Source of the DNA: Mycobacterium sp. KBS0706
Lineage (GTDB): Bacteria; Pseudomonadota; Alphaproteobacteria; DSM-16000; Inquilinaceae
Reading direction: 5' to 3'
NCBI RefSeq assembly: GCF_005938675.2
Contig: NZ_VCCH02000008.1
Location: forward strand, 1-64,000
Length of the DNA stretch: 64,000 nucleotides
Each line of letters opens with the position of its first letter. Within the stretch, counting starts at the first letter, position 1. Position numbers and translations under genes: made by a program. Below are positions 43,401-50,521 of the stretch, piece after piece. Below the pieces are notes generated by a model. The model was not told the origin of the DNA. It saw only the letters and a program-made list of their open reading frames with translations, and ran no database searches.

Positions 43401-43613
43401 ACGGCGGAGGAGCGGCGGCTGTTCTATGTCGGCATGACCCGGGCGATGGACCGGCTGCTCCTGTGCCGAGCGCGCGAGCGGCGCTGGCGCGGCGGCATGG
43501 TGCGGCTGGAGGCATCGCCCTTCCTCGGCGAGATCGAGGCCGAACTCTTGGCCCATCGCCGCCCGGACCCGGCACCCAGGCGTCCAGCCGAGCGGCAGCT
43601 CAGCCTGTTCTAG
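40455..43613 (+). CDS. Fusion of Endonuclease Q-like PHP nuclease and UvrD-type helicase
   Basis: A 1052-residue protein. Residues 1–440 carry EndoQ-type motifs in order: HADLHVHSKHSRATS, GTGDCVHPVWLAEL, STEISTIYKKGDRT with RKIHHLIYGP, PAHIWTPWFAALGS, ETGLSSDPAMNW, SNSDAHSPGKLGRE, EFFPEEGKYHADGHRKC and a Cys-rich zinc ribbon (GHRKC, CPVCG). Residues 490–1052 carry a UvrD helicase: Walker A GPGSGKTRT near 512, TFTRRAAAEMRERL, DEFQDVDDSQVRLL, GDPDQAIYGFRG, RRNYRST, HAAKGLEFPVVF, YVGMTRAMDRLL. EndoQ enzymes nick DNA next to deaminated bases; the helicase may open DNA at the nick (inference). The ATG at 40455 follows GGGG. A REP-like repeat is translated between the halves. Confidence 0.85.
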   Translation: MRFHADLHVHSKHSRATSRDLDLEHLAHWAARKGIGVVGTGDCVHPVWLAELKDKLVSDTPGLFRLRPDLEAAVMATLPAPCRTPVRFMLSTEISTIYKKGDRTRKIHHLIYGPDFDTIDRLQASLARIGNIASDGRPILGLDSRDLLEIALASGPDAYLVPAHIWTPWFAALGSQSGFDSIGECYGDLSDHIFAVETGLSSDPAMNWRISFLDRYRLTSNSDAHSPGKLGREATAFDCDPDYHAIRRALETGEGYVGTVEFFPEEGKYHADGHRKCDVRLSPQETLARDGRCPVCGQPVTVGVLHRIEKLADRSEEEAVPPPTAGEIVSLVPLPEILSELLATGPSSKAVERSYDRLVGTLGSELGILGKIPVEDIARAEGELLAEAVTRLRRGQVIRDAGYDGEYGVIRLFEPQELKSRTAGGLLFDLPQRRAEASPQPTSRHPRESGGLVAPEPEGDSRFRGNDDEREGVKSPNVRDTTAASTGLLDRLDPDQRAAAERVVGPLLIVAGPGSGKTRTLTHRIAHLVAGGAAPESCLAITFTRRAAAEMRERLEALLPGAAARMPIHTFHSLGLAFLREHGEAAGLHRDARVAGEVERAALLQEVLEVSRTKAERLLRAISRAKRTGAPADLDLAEALARYDEALAQRNWIDFDDLVGKTIAALEGDPGLVALTRDQFRHVSVDEFQDVDDSQVRLLSLLVPSGGNLCVIGDPDQAIYGFRGADASCFDRFHRDHPGAAVIRLRRNYRSTGTIVTAASRFIGADGRTEPAAEIVRAMQDRISVHAAASDKAEAEFVVAEIEALLGGHSFFSIDSGRSDGRADDQLSFSDIAVLYRTDAQAEAVAEALGRGSMPFKKSSLVPLSEDPAVRALLAALEPEEGPQQLQQASERLRRDGADPASTTAALQRLSLIASRQGTDDRTAFLAAVALATEADFWDPRADRVSLLTLHAAKGLEFPVVFILGLEDGVLPLRFGEADPAATAEERRLFYVGMTRAMDRLLLCRARERRWRGGMVRLEASPFLGEIEAELLAHRRPDPAPRRPAERQLSLF
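41784..41856. repeat. REP-like palindrome inserted in frame between the two domains of the fusion gene
   Basis: CGTCATCCCCGCGAAAGCGGG and, 28 bp on, ATTCCCGCTTTCGCGGGAATGACG are inverted copies of a repeat widespread in bacterial genomes. It spans 73 bp and contributes about 25 residues (around positions 443–468, including HPRESGG and SRFRGNDD) without a stop. It lies in the linker between the nuclease and helicase domains, where an insertion would be tolerated. Confidence 0.9.
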
Positions 43614-43749
43614 CCGTCCCGCCACGGGAAGACCGCAATTCGGCGCGAATCCATCGCCGCCCGGCGCGAATGCGGCCATGATTGTCTGCTTTGATGACGC
43701 CATTCATGCCGGCCTCGGCAGCAATCATATTTGAGAAGGTCCTTTCGAA

Positions 43750-44670
43750 GTGCGCACCTCTCCCCGTCAGATGCAGGGACTCGCGCTCTATGCCCTGGGC
43801 GTCGGCGCCTTCGCGACGATGGATGCCTTCGCCAAATATCTGAGCGGCAGCTACCCGGTCGCCGAGATCATCCTGATCCGCGCCCTGTTCGGATATCTGC
43901 CGATCCTGGTCCAGTACCGCATGGGTGAGGTCCGGGGGATGCAGGCGGTGCGCTCGACCAAGCCGCTGCTGCAGCTGATGCGCGGCGGCCTGGTGCTGGC
44001 GGCAGGCGCCACCTTCTTCCTCAGCCTGTCCGGCCTGTCGCTGGCCGACGCGACCGCAATCTCGCTGGCCGCGCCGGTGTTCATGGCGCTGTTCGGCATC
44101 ACCGTGTTGCGCGAGCCCGCGGGCCGCGAAACCTATGTCGCGATCGCCGTCGCTCTCGCCGGCGGGCTGCTGATCGTGCGGCCGACCGACGGGCTGAATG
44201 TCTGTGCCGCGATCGCGGTGCTGTCGGCGCTGTTCTACGCGCTCGGCGTGGTGGCGACGCGCCGGGCGGGGCAGGCGGATCCGCCGATCGTCACCGCGAT
44301 CTGGGGCAACACCGTCATGGTAGTGGCGTCCGCCGCATGGGTGCTGCATTCGGGCTGGGTCTGGCCGACGGCTGACGACTGGCTGCCCTTCCTCGGTGTC
44401 GGGCTGGCCGGCGGCCTGGCCAACCTGCTCTATATCGGCGGGCTGCGGCTCAGCGGCGTCTCCGACGTCGCGGTGATCGACTATTCGATCTTCGCCTGGG
44501 CGGCGGCCTTCAGCGTCCTCGTCTTCCACGAGGAGATCCCGGCCCTCAGCCTGGTCGGGGCCGCCCTGATCGTGTGCGGCGGGGTGTACAGCGCCCTGGC
44601 GAAATGGCTGCGGTCGCGCGACGAGCCGGCCGAGGCGCCGCTGGCCATCGGCATGGGCCCGACATCCTGA
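43750..44670 (+). CDS. DMT-superfamily (EamA) transporter
   Basis: A 306-residue membrane protein with about ten transmembrane segments formed by two EamA repeats. MQGLALYALGVGAFATMDAFAKYL opens the first, PVAEIILIRALFGYLP follows, and SDVAVIDYSIFAWAAAFSVLVFHEE ends the second. Start GTG at 43750; GAGAAGG lies about 14 bases before it. This superfamily exports amino acids, nucleosides or drugs; the substrate cannot be read. A terminator hairpin follows. It is separated from the fusion gene by 136 bp in which no gene is seen. Confidence 0.88.
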   Translation: MRTSPRQMQGLALYALGVGAFATMDAFAKYLSGSYPVAEIILIRALFGYLPILVQYRMGEVRGMQAVRSTKPLLQLMRGGLVLAAGATFFLSLSGLSLADATAISLAAPVFMALFGITVLREPAGRETYVAIAVALAGGLLIVRPTDGLNVCAAIAVLSALFYALGVVATRRAGQADPPIVTAIWGNTVMVVASAAWVLHSGWVWPTADDWLPFLGVGLAGGLANLLYIGGLRLSGVSDVAVIDYSIFAWAAAFSVLVFHEEIPALSLVGAALIVCGGVYSALAKWLRSRDEPAEAPLAIGMGPTS

Positions 44671-44700
44671 CGCACCAACATCCTGACGGCCAAACCACAA

Positions 44701-44719
44701 GGGGGCGCCAGGCGCCCCC
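44701..44719 (+). terminator. Terminator-like hairpin after the DMT transporter gene
   Basis: GGGGGCGCC, a single A, GGCGCCCCC at 44701–44719. The stem is fully complementary; the real loop must open a few inner pairs. It stands 30 bp past the DMT stop. No U-run follows (TCATCG). The remainder of 44720–44930 contains no gene and no other feature I can support. Confidence 0.55.
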
Positions 44720-44930
44720 TCATCGTGCTGTCGTCCCTGTCTGTCTTCCGCTGGGTCGCTGTAAAGACGCCCATCGAGTTCTGATTGCGGGCGAACGCAA
44801 TGCCCGTTTGACTATTCGACTGTCGATCCCCTCAAATCACTCTACTTGAAAATCGGGCCCTCACCAGGCTCGATGGGCGTACCGTCCGTGGGACAGTATG
44901 GACATCATAACCAGGCAGCGTGAATCCAAC

Positions 44931-44943
44931 GTGAATCGTTCAC
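44931..44943. promoter_or_regulatory. Short palindrome upstream of the GST gene
   Basis: GTGAA-TCG-TTCAC, 5-bp arms, preceded 10 bp earlier by another GTGAATC (44920–44926), giving a direct repeat with an inverted partner. It lies 31 bp upstream of the GST start. A possible regulator site; weak evidence because the arms are short. Confidence 0.3.
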
Positions 44944-44974
44944 GAGAGTGGAATCATGCGAAAGGATATTGCGA

Positions 44975-45694
44975 GTGACCTATGAGCTCTACTACTGGCC
45001 CGAGATCCAGGGGCGCGGCGAATTCGTACGGCTGGCGCTGGAGCAGGCCGGCGCCGACTATGTCGACGTCGCTCGCGGCGAGGATGACGACCTGCCCGGG
45101 CTGATGCATTTCCTGCAGGACAAATCGGTGGCCGAGCCGCCCTTCGCGCCGCCCTATCTCAGGGCCGGCGACCTGCTGATCGGCCAGACCGCCGCCATCC
45201 TGCTGTTCCTCGGCGACCGGCACGGGCTGGCGCCGGCGGACGAGGCGGGGCGGCTTTGGACCCACCAGCTGCAGCTCACCGTCGCCGACCTGGTGGTCGA
45301 GGTGCACGATACCCATCACCCGATCGGCAGCGGCCTGTACTACGAGGACCAGAAGCCGGAGGCGAAGCGCCGCACCGAGGACTTCCTGGCCCATCGCGTG
45401 CCGAAATATCTCGGCTACTTCGAGCGGGTGCTGGCGCGCAACCCGGCCGGCGACGCGCATCTGGTCGGGGACGGCGTCACCACCGCCGACCTGTCGATGT
45501 TCCAGATCATCGCCGGGCTGCGCTACGCCTTCCCGAAGGCGATGGCAAAGATCGAGCCGAAGCATCCGCGTCTCGTGGCGCTGCACGATCTCGTGGCTTC
45601 GCTGCCGCGGATCGAGACCTATCTGGCCTCGCCGCGGCGCATCCCGTTCAACCAGATGGGCATCTTCCGCCACTATCCCGAGCTCGATCCCTGA
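44975..45694 (+). CDS. Glutathione S-transferase-like protein
   Basis: A 239-residue protein. The GTG start at 44975 is placed by AAAGGA eight bases upstream. The N-terminal thioredoxin-like domain reads YELYYWPEIQGRGEFVRLALEQAGADYVD, and LIGQTAAILLFLGDRHGLAP supplies the Gln-Thr pair contacting glutathione. The helical C-terminal domain (LVVEVHDTHHPIGSGLYYED, TTADLSMFQIIAGLRYAFPKAM) follows with the N-capping Asp. It belongs to the sigma/alpha-like group with an active Tyr near the start. Detoxification role inferred; no pathway neighbours. Confidence 0.88.
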   Translation: MTYELYYWPEIQGRGEFVRLALEQAGADYVDVARGEDDDLPGLMHFLQDKSVAEPPFAPPYLRAGDLLIGQTAAILLFLGDRHGLAPADEAGRLWTHQLQLTVADLVVEVHDTHHPIGSGLYYEDQKPEAKRRTEDFLAHRVPKYLGYFERVLARNPAGDAHLVGDGVTTADLSMFQIIAGLRYAFPKAMAKIEPKHPRLVALHDLVASLPRIETYLASPRRIPFNQMGIFRHYPELDP

Positions 45695-45695
45695 C

Positions 45696-45714
45696 CTATC
45701 TTGTCGGACAATAG
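45696..45714. promoter_or_regulatory. IclR-type palindrome before the epimerase gene
   Basis: CTATCTTGTCGGACAATAG, with arms TTGT and ACAA about CGG extended by CTAT/ATAG apart from one extra base. It begins right after the GST stop and ends 20 bp before the epimerase start. The TTGTCGGACAA core also occurs in part at 30199–30238, upstream of the IclR-controlled ABC gene. Confidence 0.5.
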
Positions 45715-45733
45715 TTCGACGAGGGAGGACCAG

Positions 45734-46588
45734 ATGATCATCGTCACCGGCGGCAGCGGCCAGGCCGGGCGCGCCTGCCTGAAGGATCTGATCGCGCATG
45801 GCCACGATGTCTGCTCGGTCGATCTGGCACCGCCGGCCGACCCGTCGGTCCGGCACAGCCGCGTCGACCTGACCGACTACGGCCAGACCATCGCCGCCTT
45901 CTCGTCGATCGACGACCGGGTGTCGCGGGTCACCGGCATCGTCCATCTGGCGGCGATCCGCGCCCCCGGCCTGGCGCCGAACCACGTCATCTTCGAAACC
46001 AACACGGTCAGCACCTACAATGTGTTCGAGGCGGCGCGGCAGCTGAAGATCCGCAACATCGTCTGGGCCTCGAGCGAGACCGTGCTGGGCCTGCCCTTCG
46101 CCGACCCGCCGCCCTATGTGCCGGTGGACGAGGACTATCCCGGCCGGCCGGAGACCGCCTATTCCCTGTCCAAGCTGATGGGCGAGGAGATGGCCAAGCA
46201 GTTCTGCCGCTGGGACCCCACCGCCAAGATCATCGGCCTGCGCCTGTCCAACGTCATGGACCCGGAGCGCTACGCCGAGTTCCCCGGCTTCGACGACGAC
46301 CCGCGCAAGCGGAACTGGAACCTGTGGGCCTATATCGACGCCCGCGACGCCGCCCAGGCGATCCGGCTGGCGCTGGAATCGAAGCTGACCGGCGCCGATG
46401 TCTTCGTCATCGCCAATGCCGATTCGGTGATGAGCCAGCCGAACGACGCGCTGCTCGACGCCGTCTATCCCGGCGTGCCGCGCAAGCGCCCCTTCGGCCC
46501 GAACGAGACCCTGCTGTCGATCGAGAAGGCCCGTCGGGTGCTGGGCTACGAGCCGCGCCACAGCTGGCGCGATCCGCCGTCGCGGTAG
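45734..46588 (+). CDS. NAD(P)-dependent epimerase/dehydratase-family protein (extended SDR)
   Basis: A 284-residue extended short-chain dehydrogenase. The NAD-binding GGSGQAG is at residues 6–12, the catalytic Tyr-x-x-x-Lys in RPETAYSLSKLMGEEMAKQF, and a Ser for catalysis in WASSETVLG. The D-x-x-P-x-x-P-x-x-x-Y and KIIGLRLSNVM regions match sugar epimerase/uronate dehydrogenase-like members. GAGGGAGG stands four bases before the ATG. The palindrome upstream is the same type as the operators near the IclR gene at 30294, which hints at shared control in carbohydrate or amino-acid breakdown. Confidence 0.88.
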   Translation: MIIVTGGSGQAGRACLKDLIAHGHDVCSVDLAPPADPSVRHSRVDLTDYGQTIAAFSSIDDRVSRVTGIVHLAAIRAPGLAPNHVIFETNTVSTYNVFEAARQLKIRNIVWASSETVLGLPFADPPPYVPVDEDYPGRPETAYSLSKLMGEEMAKQFCRWDPTAKIIGLRLSNVMDPERYAEFPGFDDDPRKRNWNLWAYIDARDAAQAIRLALESKLTGADVFVIANADSVMSQPNDALLDAVYPGVPRKRPFGPNETLLSIEKARRVLGYEPRHSWRDPPSR

Positions 46589-46595
46589 GGGATCG

Positions 46596-46625
46596 CCATG
46601 GGACTCGCAGACGCGAGTCCCATGG
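46596..46625. terminator. 13-bp perfect hairpin between convergent genes
   Basis: CCATGGGACTCGC (46596–46608), loop AGAC, GCGAGTCCCATGG (46613–46625). It is placed 7 bp after the epimerase stop and 2 bp before the stop of the convergent secreted-protein gene, so it can terminate both. No U-run on either side. Confidence 0.7.
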
Positions 46626-46627
46626 GC

Positions 46628-47359
46628 TCAATCCTCGGAGACGAACCCATCCTCGGTCAGCGTCATGCCCGCGAGGTCCAGGTTCATCCCGCGCGCGCCC
46701 TGCGACACCGCCGTGGCGAGCTGATGGCCGAGTTCGGGATTGCCCTTGCTCTGTTGCACCGCCGCCTCGATCAGCATCGCCTGGATCAGCAGGCTCTCGG
46801 CCATTTCCTGCCTGGCGGCATCGCCCGCTCCGCGCAATGCGCCCGTGGACGCCATCACGCCGGCCACCTGGCTCCTGACCGCCGTCGCAGTGTGGCGGCT
46901 GATCTCGTAGTCGACGCCGCGGCTCGCCTGCCAAGCGTTGACCCAATAGACGGTGTAGGCATCGGCGACGTCGTCGACCCGCAACCCAACCTTGGCCAGC
47001 GGGGCCCGCATCTTCTCGATGACATCGCCCGACGCGAACAACCTGGCGAGATCGTCGGCGCCCCTGGGATCGTTCTGCCGGCTCTTGGCCACGAACTGCG
47101 CCAGGTTGGCGGCGCGGCGCTGCGGCGACGGGGTGTACCGGAAGGCCGCCGCGGAAGGGGTCCCGGGCACCGGGTTCGGCTGCGCGCGCCGCTGGCCCCC
47201 GTTCGGCTGCTGCTCTCTCAACTCGCGCAAATGCAGGCCGAGCGTATCCGTGCCCGTGATCGCGGGAAGGGTCGTCGACCAGAACATGTCCTGGGCGTGA
47301 CCTGCCGCCGGCCAGACCGCGGCCGTCCAGATGAAGGCGCAGAGCAGAATTTGCCGCAT
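46628..47359 (-). CDS. Secreted protein of unknown function (DUF6683-like)
   Basis: A 243-residue protein with a signal peptide (residues 1–23, ending AGHAQ). Start ATG at 47359 with GGGGGGAA upstream; upstream in-frame codons would bury the signal. The body carries FRYTPSPQRRAANLAQFVAK, NDPRGADDLARLFASGDVIE, VDDVADAYTVYWVNAWQASRG and AESLLIQAMLIEAAVQQSKG, mostly helical with a conserved D-A-Y-x-V-Y-W. This pattern resembles the DUF6683 family, known only as secreted proteins. A helical periplasmic role is likely; no enzymatic motif is seen. Confidence 0.75.
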   Translation of the reverse strand: MRQILLCAFIWTAAVWPAAGHAQDMFWSTTLPAITGTDTLGLHLRELREQQPNGGQRRAQPNPVPGTPSAAAFRYTPSPQRRAANLAQFVAKSRQNDPRGADDLARLFASGDVIEKMRAPLAKVGLRVDDVADAYTVYWVNAWQASRGVDYEISRHTATAVRSQVAGVMASTGALRGAGDAARQEMAESLLIQAMLIEAAVQQSKGNPELGHQLATAVSQGARGMNLDLAGMTLTEDGFVSED

Positions 47360-47516
47360 GATTCCCCCCGATCCAGCGCGAATGACTGTGGCACGGCAGA
47401 GCGGACGCGTCCTCACCGGCATCGACCTTCCTACCACCATCACATGGCAGTTTGTGGCCCGACGCCGGTGTCACGACAGGGCGGCGAACTCATGCTGCAG
47501 GCGACATAGCCCCTGG

Positions 47517-47539
47517 ATTGCCCGGTCAAGCCGGGCAAT
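47517..47539. repeat. REP-like hairpin, ATTGCCCGG family
   Basis: ATTGCCCGG-TCAAG-CCGGGCAAT, a perfect 9-bp stem with a 5-nt loop, followed by GAC. This hairpin is a widespread bacterial intergenic repeat. It lies in the 364-bp gap 47360–47723 that otherwise holds no gene; a similar C/G-rich stem follows at 47655. Confidence 0.75.
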
Positions 47540-47654
47540 GACAGAAAAGGGGAGGAACGCACTGGTCTCTGAAACTTGGATTCGGAGCCCTGGCGAGGGC
47601 AGGGCCGGGCTTGCCCAAAGTCTATGTTGCAGTGCACAATGATCGGATGCGGGC

Positions 47655-47672
47655 CCCGGCGAGCACGCCGGG
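47655..47672. repeat. Short G/C hairpin
   Basis: CCCGGCG, loop AGCA, CGCCGGG. It lies 50 bp upstream of the 74-residue ORF, in the same intergenic gap as the ATTGCCCGG element. Could belong to the same repeat cluster or be part of the ORF leader; no function is known. Confidence 0.4.
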
Positions 47673-47723
47673 CCTGCCGGAGGAAGCCCCCGGGTGGTGC
47701 GCAACCCAGGGAGCGGAAGCAGC

Positions 47724-47948
47724 ATGGACGTTTTCACCACCCTCATCCTCGTCTGCGCCACGGCGATGCCGCAGCACGACTGCAATCGGGACACTGCGGT
47801 CGACGTGGTCGCCGGCCCGGTGGCGCCGACGCCGCTCGGCTGCGGCTTCACCGGCCAGGCGATGCTGGCCAGCACCGCGCTGGGGCCAGAGCTGGGCGAG
47901 GGGCGCTACCTCAAGGTCGTCTGCGACCGGCGGCACGACGAAGGTTAG
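47724..47948 (+). CDS. 74-residue conserved-looking protein with four Cys
   Basis: ATG at 47724 with GGGAGCGGAAGC just upstream. The N-terminus MDVFTTLILVCATAMPQHDC has a short hydrophobic stretch without a clear cleavage site; the body has DTAVDVVAGPVAPTPLGCGF, a Gln-Ala-Met-Leu-Ala helix, and ends YLKVVCDRRHDEG. Four Cys (about residues 11, 20, 40 and 67) suggest one or two disulfides. It resembles small hypothetical proteins of Rhodospirillales, but the family was not identified. Its last 4 nt overlap the convergent pnkp gene. Confidence 0.6.
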   Translation: MDVFTTLILVCATAMPQHDCNRDTAVDVVAGPVAPTPLGCGFTGQAMLASTALGPELGEGRYLKVVCDRRHDEG

Positions 47949-50521
47949 AGCCGCGGGTCGATCGGCTCGCTCTCCAGCGCCAGCACGCCGAACACGCATT
48001 CATGCACCCGGCGCAGCGGCTCGCGGGCCACGAAGCGCCGCAGCGCCTCGTGCCCGAGGGCGAATTCGCGCAGGGCCAGGTTGCGCTTCCCGCCCAGCTT
48101 GCGCTCGCGCAGCCGGACCAGGTTCTCCGGCAGGTCGTATTCCGGGCCGTAGATGATGCGCAGATATTCCCGGCCGCGCACCTTCACCGCCGGCTGGATC
48201 AGGCCCTTCGGTCCGCGGGCGACGAAATCGCTCGGCTTCACCACCATGCCTTCGCCGCCTGACGCGGTCATCGCCTCCCACCAGGCGACGGCGTCGGCGC
48301 AGGCGGCGGCGTCGGCCAGATCGACCAGCCGCCAGCGCGTCGCGGCCACGGCTGGCCCCCCGGCCTGTGCCAGCCGGTCGGCCACGCTCATATGCCAGGC
48401 ATGGTCCCGGTCGAAGCAGACGCGGCCTTCCGCCGCCAGCAGGTGGAAGGGGGCGATGCGCAGGTCGTCGATGCCGGAGACCGGCCAGACATAGGGCGCC
48501 CAGGCCCGGCCATAGGCCTCGGCCCGGCCGCGCCGCCCGGCGACACGCTGTTGCAGATCCGCCAGAGGCAGGCCGCGTCCGACCGCCCGGGCCAGCGCGT
48601 CGCCGGCCGCCGTCAGTCCGGCCAGGCTGGAGGCGGCGACCGGGGCGTACTGGTTTTCGATCAGGGCGCCGGCCTTGGCCGACCACGGCATGATCTCGGC
48701 GTCGAACAGCAGCCAGCCGGTGTCCAGCTCCGCCCACAGCCCATCCGCCGCCGCCCGCAGCGTTTCGAGCACCGCCTCGGTGGTGGCGGCATCGGCGAAG
48801 AAGGCCCGGCCGGTCCGGGTCCAGATCGCCCCGGTCTCGTCCCCGGTCACGCCGAACCGCGCCCGGGCGACGGCAGCATCGCGGCACAGCGCGATCACGG
48901 CGCGCGAGCCCATGTGCTTCTCCTGGCACATGACCGTGGCGACGCCGCGCCCGCGAAAATGCTCGAACGCTTCCTCCGGCCGCTCCAGCCACTCCTGTCG
49001 CGCGCTGGTCTCGACCGGCGACATGGTCGGCGGCAGGTAGACCAGCCATTGCGGCGCGATGGCGAAGCGGCTCATCACCTCCAGCGCCGCGGCCGCGTTC
49101 TCGGCGGCCACCTCGATCCGGCCGCGCAGCTGGGTCTCGACCCAGCGCCGCCCGACCACATCCTCCATGTCGAGCAGGTCGTCGGCCTCGGCCTGGGCGC
49201 TGCGCTCCTCGGCGCGCGGCGCCAGCGGGCGGACCGGCTCGCTCCACACCCGCTCGGCCGGCACCGAGACCAGCTCCTTCTCCGGCCAGCGCAGCGCCGT
49301 CAGCCGGCCGCCGAAGACGCAGCCGGTGTCGAGGCAGATGGTGTTGTTGACCCATTCCGGGTCGAGCACCGGCGTGTGGCCGTAGGCGATCGACGTCGGC
49401 CCGCGATAGGCCGCGGCCCAGTCCAGCCGGACGGGCAGGCCGAACTCGTCGGTCTCGCCGGTGGTCTCGCCGTAGAGGGCGAATTCGCGCACCGCGGCCG
49501 AGGCCCGGCCGACCATCTCCGGCTTCAGTCCGGCATGGGCGACCGCCAGCTTGCCGCCGTCCAGCCAGACATGGCTCAGCAGCCCCTCCAGGAACGGCTT
49601 GATCGCGGCCTTGAAGGCCGGGCCCTCGGCCTCGAGCTGGTCGATCGACTGCTGCAGTCCATGCGCGATCTTGATGTCGCGGCCGTCCAGCCAGCGCGCC
49701 AGCTTGCGGTCGTGGTTGCCGTTGACGACATGGGCGGTGCCGGCCGCCGCCATGCTCATGGCGATGCGCAGCACGTCGGGCGTGCGCGGGCCGCGGTCAA
49801 CCAGGTCGCCGACGAAAACCGCCTTGCGGCCCGGCGGCGGCGTCACCGTGACCTGGCGCCCGCCCTCCGCCGCCTGCCAGTCGACGCCGTAGCCCAGGCG
49901 GCGCAGCAGCGCCTCGAGCTCGTCGGCGCAGCCATGGATGTCGCCGATGATGTCGAACGGGCCGGAATCGTCGCGCTTGTCGGTCCATAGCGGCCGGCGC
50001 TCGACCGTCGCGGCGTCGATGCCCTCGGCCGTGCCCAGCCGCCACACCTGGCGGAAGCCCTCGCGCTGCAGCCCGCCCAGGCCGCGCCGGATCTCCGACA
50101 CCATCCGCACCACCACCTGCGGGCCGAAGGGGCGGTCGGGCCGCGCCTTGTTGCGCTCGACGCAGAGATCGATGCCGGGGTCGAGCACGATGGCGACCGG
50201 CAGGGCGTGCCAACGTCGGGCCAGCGCGACCCAGTCCTTGCGGTCGGCGGCGCGGACATTGGTGGCGTCGATCACCGTCAGGCGCCGGTTCTTGAGCCGC
50301 TTCTCGGCGATGGTGCGGACCAGGTCGAACGCATCGGCCGTCGCCGACTGGTCGGTCTCGTCATCCGACACCAGGCCGCGGCAATGATCCGATGAGATGA
50401 CCTCGGTCGGCCGGAAGTGCCGCGCGGCGAAGCTCGACTTGCCCGACCCGGTGGCGCCGATCAGGACGATCAGGGCGAAATCGGGAATGTCGATGCGGAC
50501 GGGATCGGGAGCACGGCTCAC
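47945..50521 (-). CDS. pnkp: Bacterial polynucleotide kinase–phosphatase–ligase (RNA repair)
   Basis: An 858-residue three-domain enzyme. The N-terminal kinase has P-loop GATGSGKSS at residues 21–29 and DATNVRAADRKDW. The central calcineurin-like phosphatase has DIIGDIHGCADE near 194, FVGDLVDRGPRT and VNGNHDRK near 266. The C-terminal nucleotidyltransferase has the Lys-x-x-Gly-x-Arg motif in CQEKHMGSRAV near 534 and GEGMVVKPSDF. Bacterial Pnkp heals broken RNA ends and, with Hen1, ligates them after ribotoxin cleavage. The GTG start overlaps the preceding stop by 4 nt (GTGA). Last gene of the operon; 3' end overlaps a convergent small ORF. Confidence 0.95.
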   Translation of the reverse strand: MSRAPDPVRIDIPDFALIVLIGATGSGKSSFAARHFRPTEVISSDHCRGLVSDDETDQSATADAFDLVRTIAEKRLKNRRLTVIDATNVRAADRKDWVALARRWHALPVAIVLDPGIDLCVERNKARPDRPFGPQVVVRMVSEIRRGLGGLQREGFRQVWRLGTAEGIDAATVERRPLWTDKRDDSGPFDIIGDIHGCADELEALLRRLGYGVDWQAAEGGRQVTVTPPPGRKAVFVGDLVDRGPRTPDVLRIAMSMAAAGTAHVVNGNHDRKLARWLDGRDIKIAHGLQQSIDQLEAEGPAFKAAIKPFLEGLLSHVWLDGGKLAVAHAGLKPEMVGRASAAVREFALYGETTGETDEFGLPVRLDWAAAYRGPTSIAYGHTPVLDPEWVNNTICLDTGCVFGGRLTALRWPEKELVSVPAERVWSEPVRPLAPRAEERSAQAEADDLLDMEDVVGRRWVETQLRGRIEVAAENAAAALEVMSRFAIAPQWLVYLPPTMSPVETSARQEWLERPEEAFEHFRGRGVATVMCQEKHMGSRAVIALCRDAAVARARFGVTGDETGAIWTRTGRAFFADAATTEAVLETLRAAADGLWAELDTGWLLFDAEIMPWSAKAGALIENQYAPVAASSLAGLTAAGDALARAVGRGLPLADLQQRVAGRRGRAEAYGRAWAPYVWPVSGIDDLRIAPFHLLAAEGRVCFDRDHAWHMSVADRLAQAGGPAVAATRWRLVDLADAAACADAVAWWEAMTASGGEGMVVKPSDFVARGPKGLIQPAVKVRGREYLRIIYGPEYDLPENLVRLRERKLGGKRNLALREFALGHEALRRFVAREPLRRVHECVFGVLALESEPIDPRL

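Noticed and set aside
41022-43703. An 890-codon frame antisense to the nuclease–helicase gene
   Set aside because: Low-complexity His/Gln/Arg-rich translation and no RBS; the + strand carries every helicase motif.
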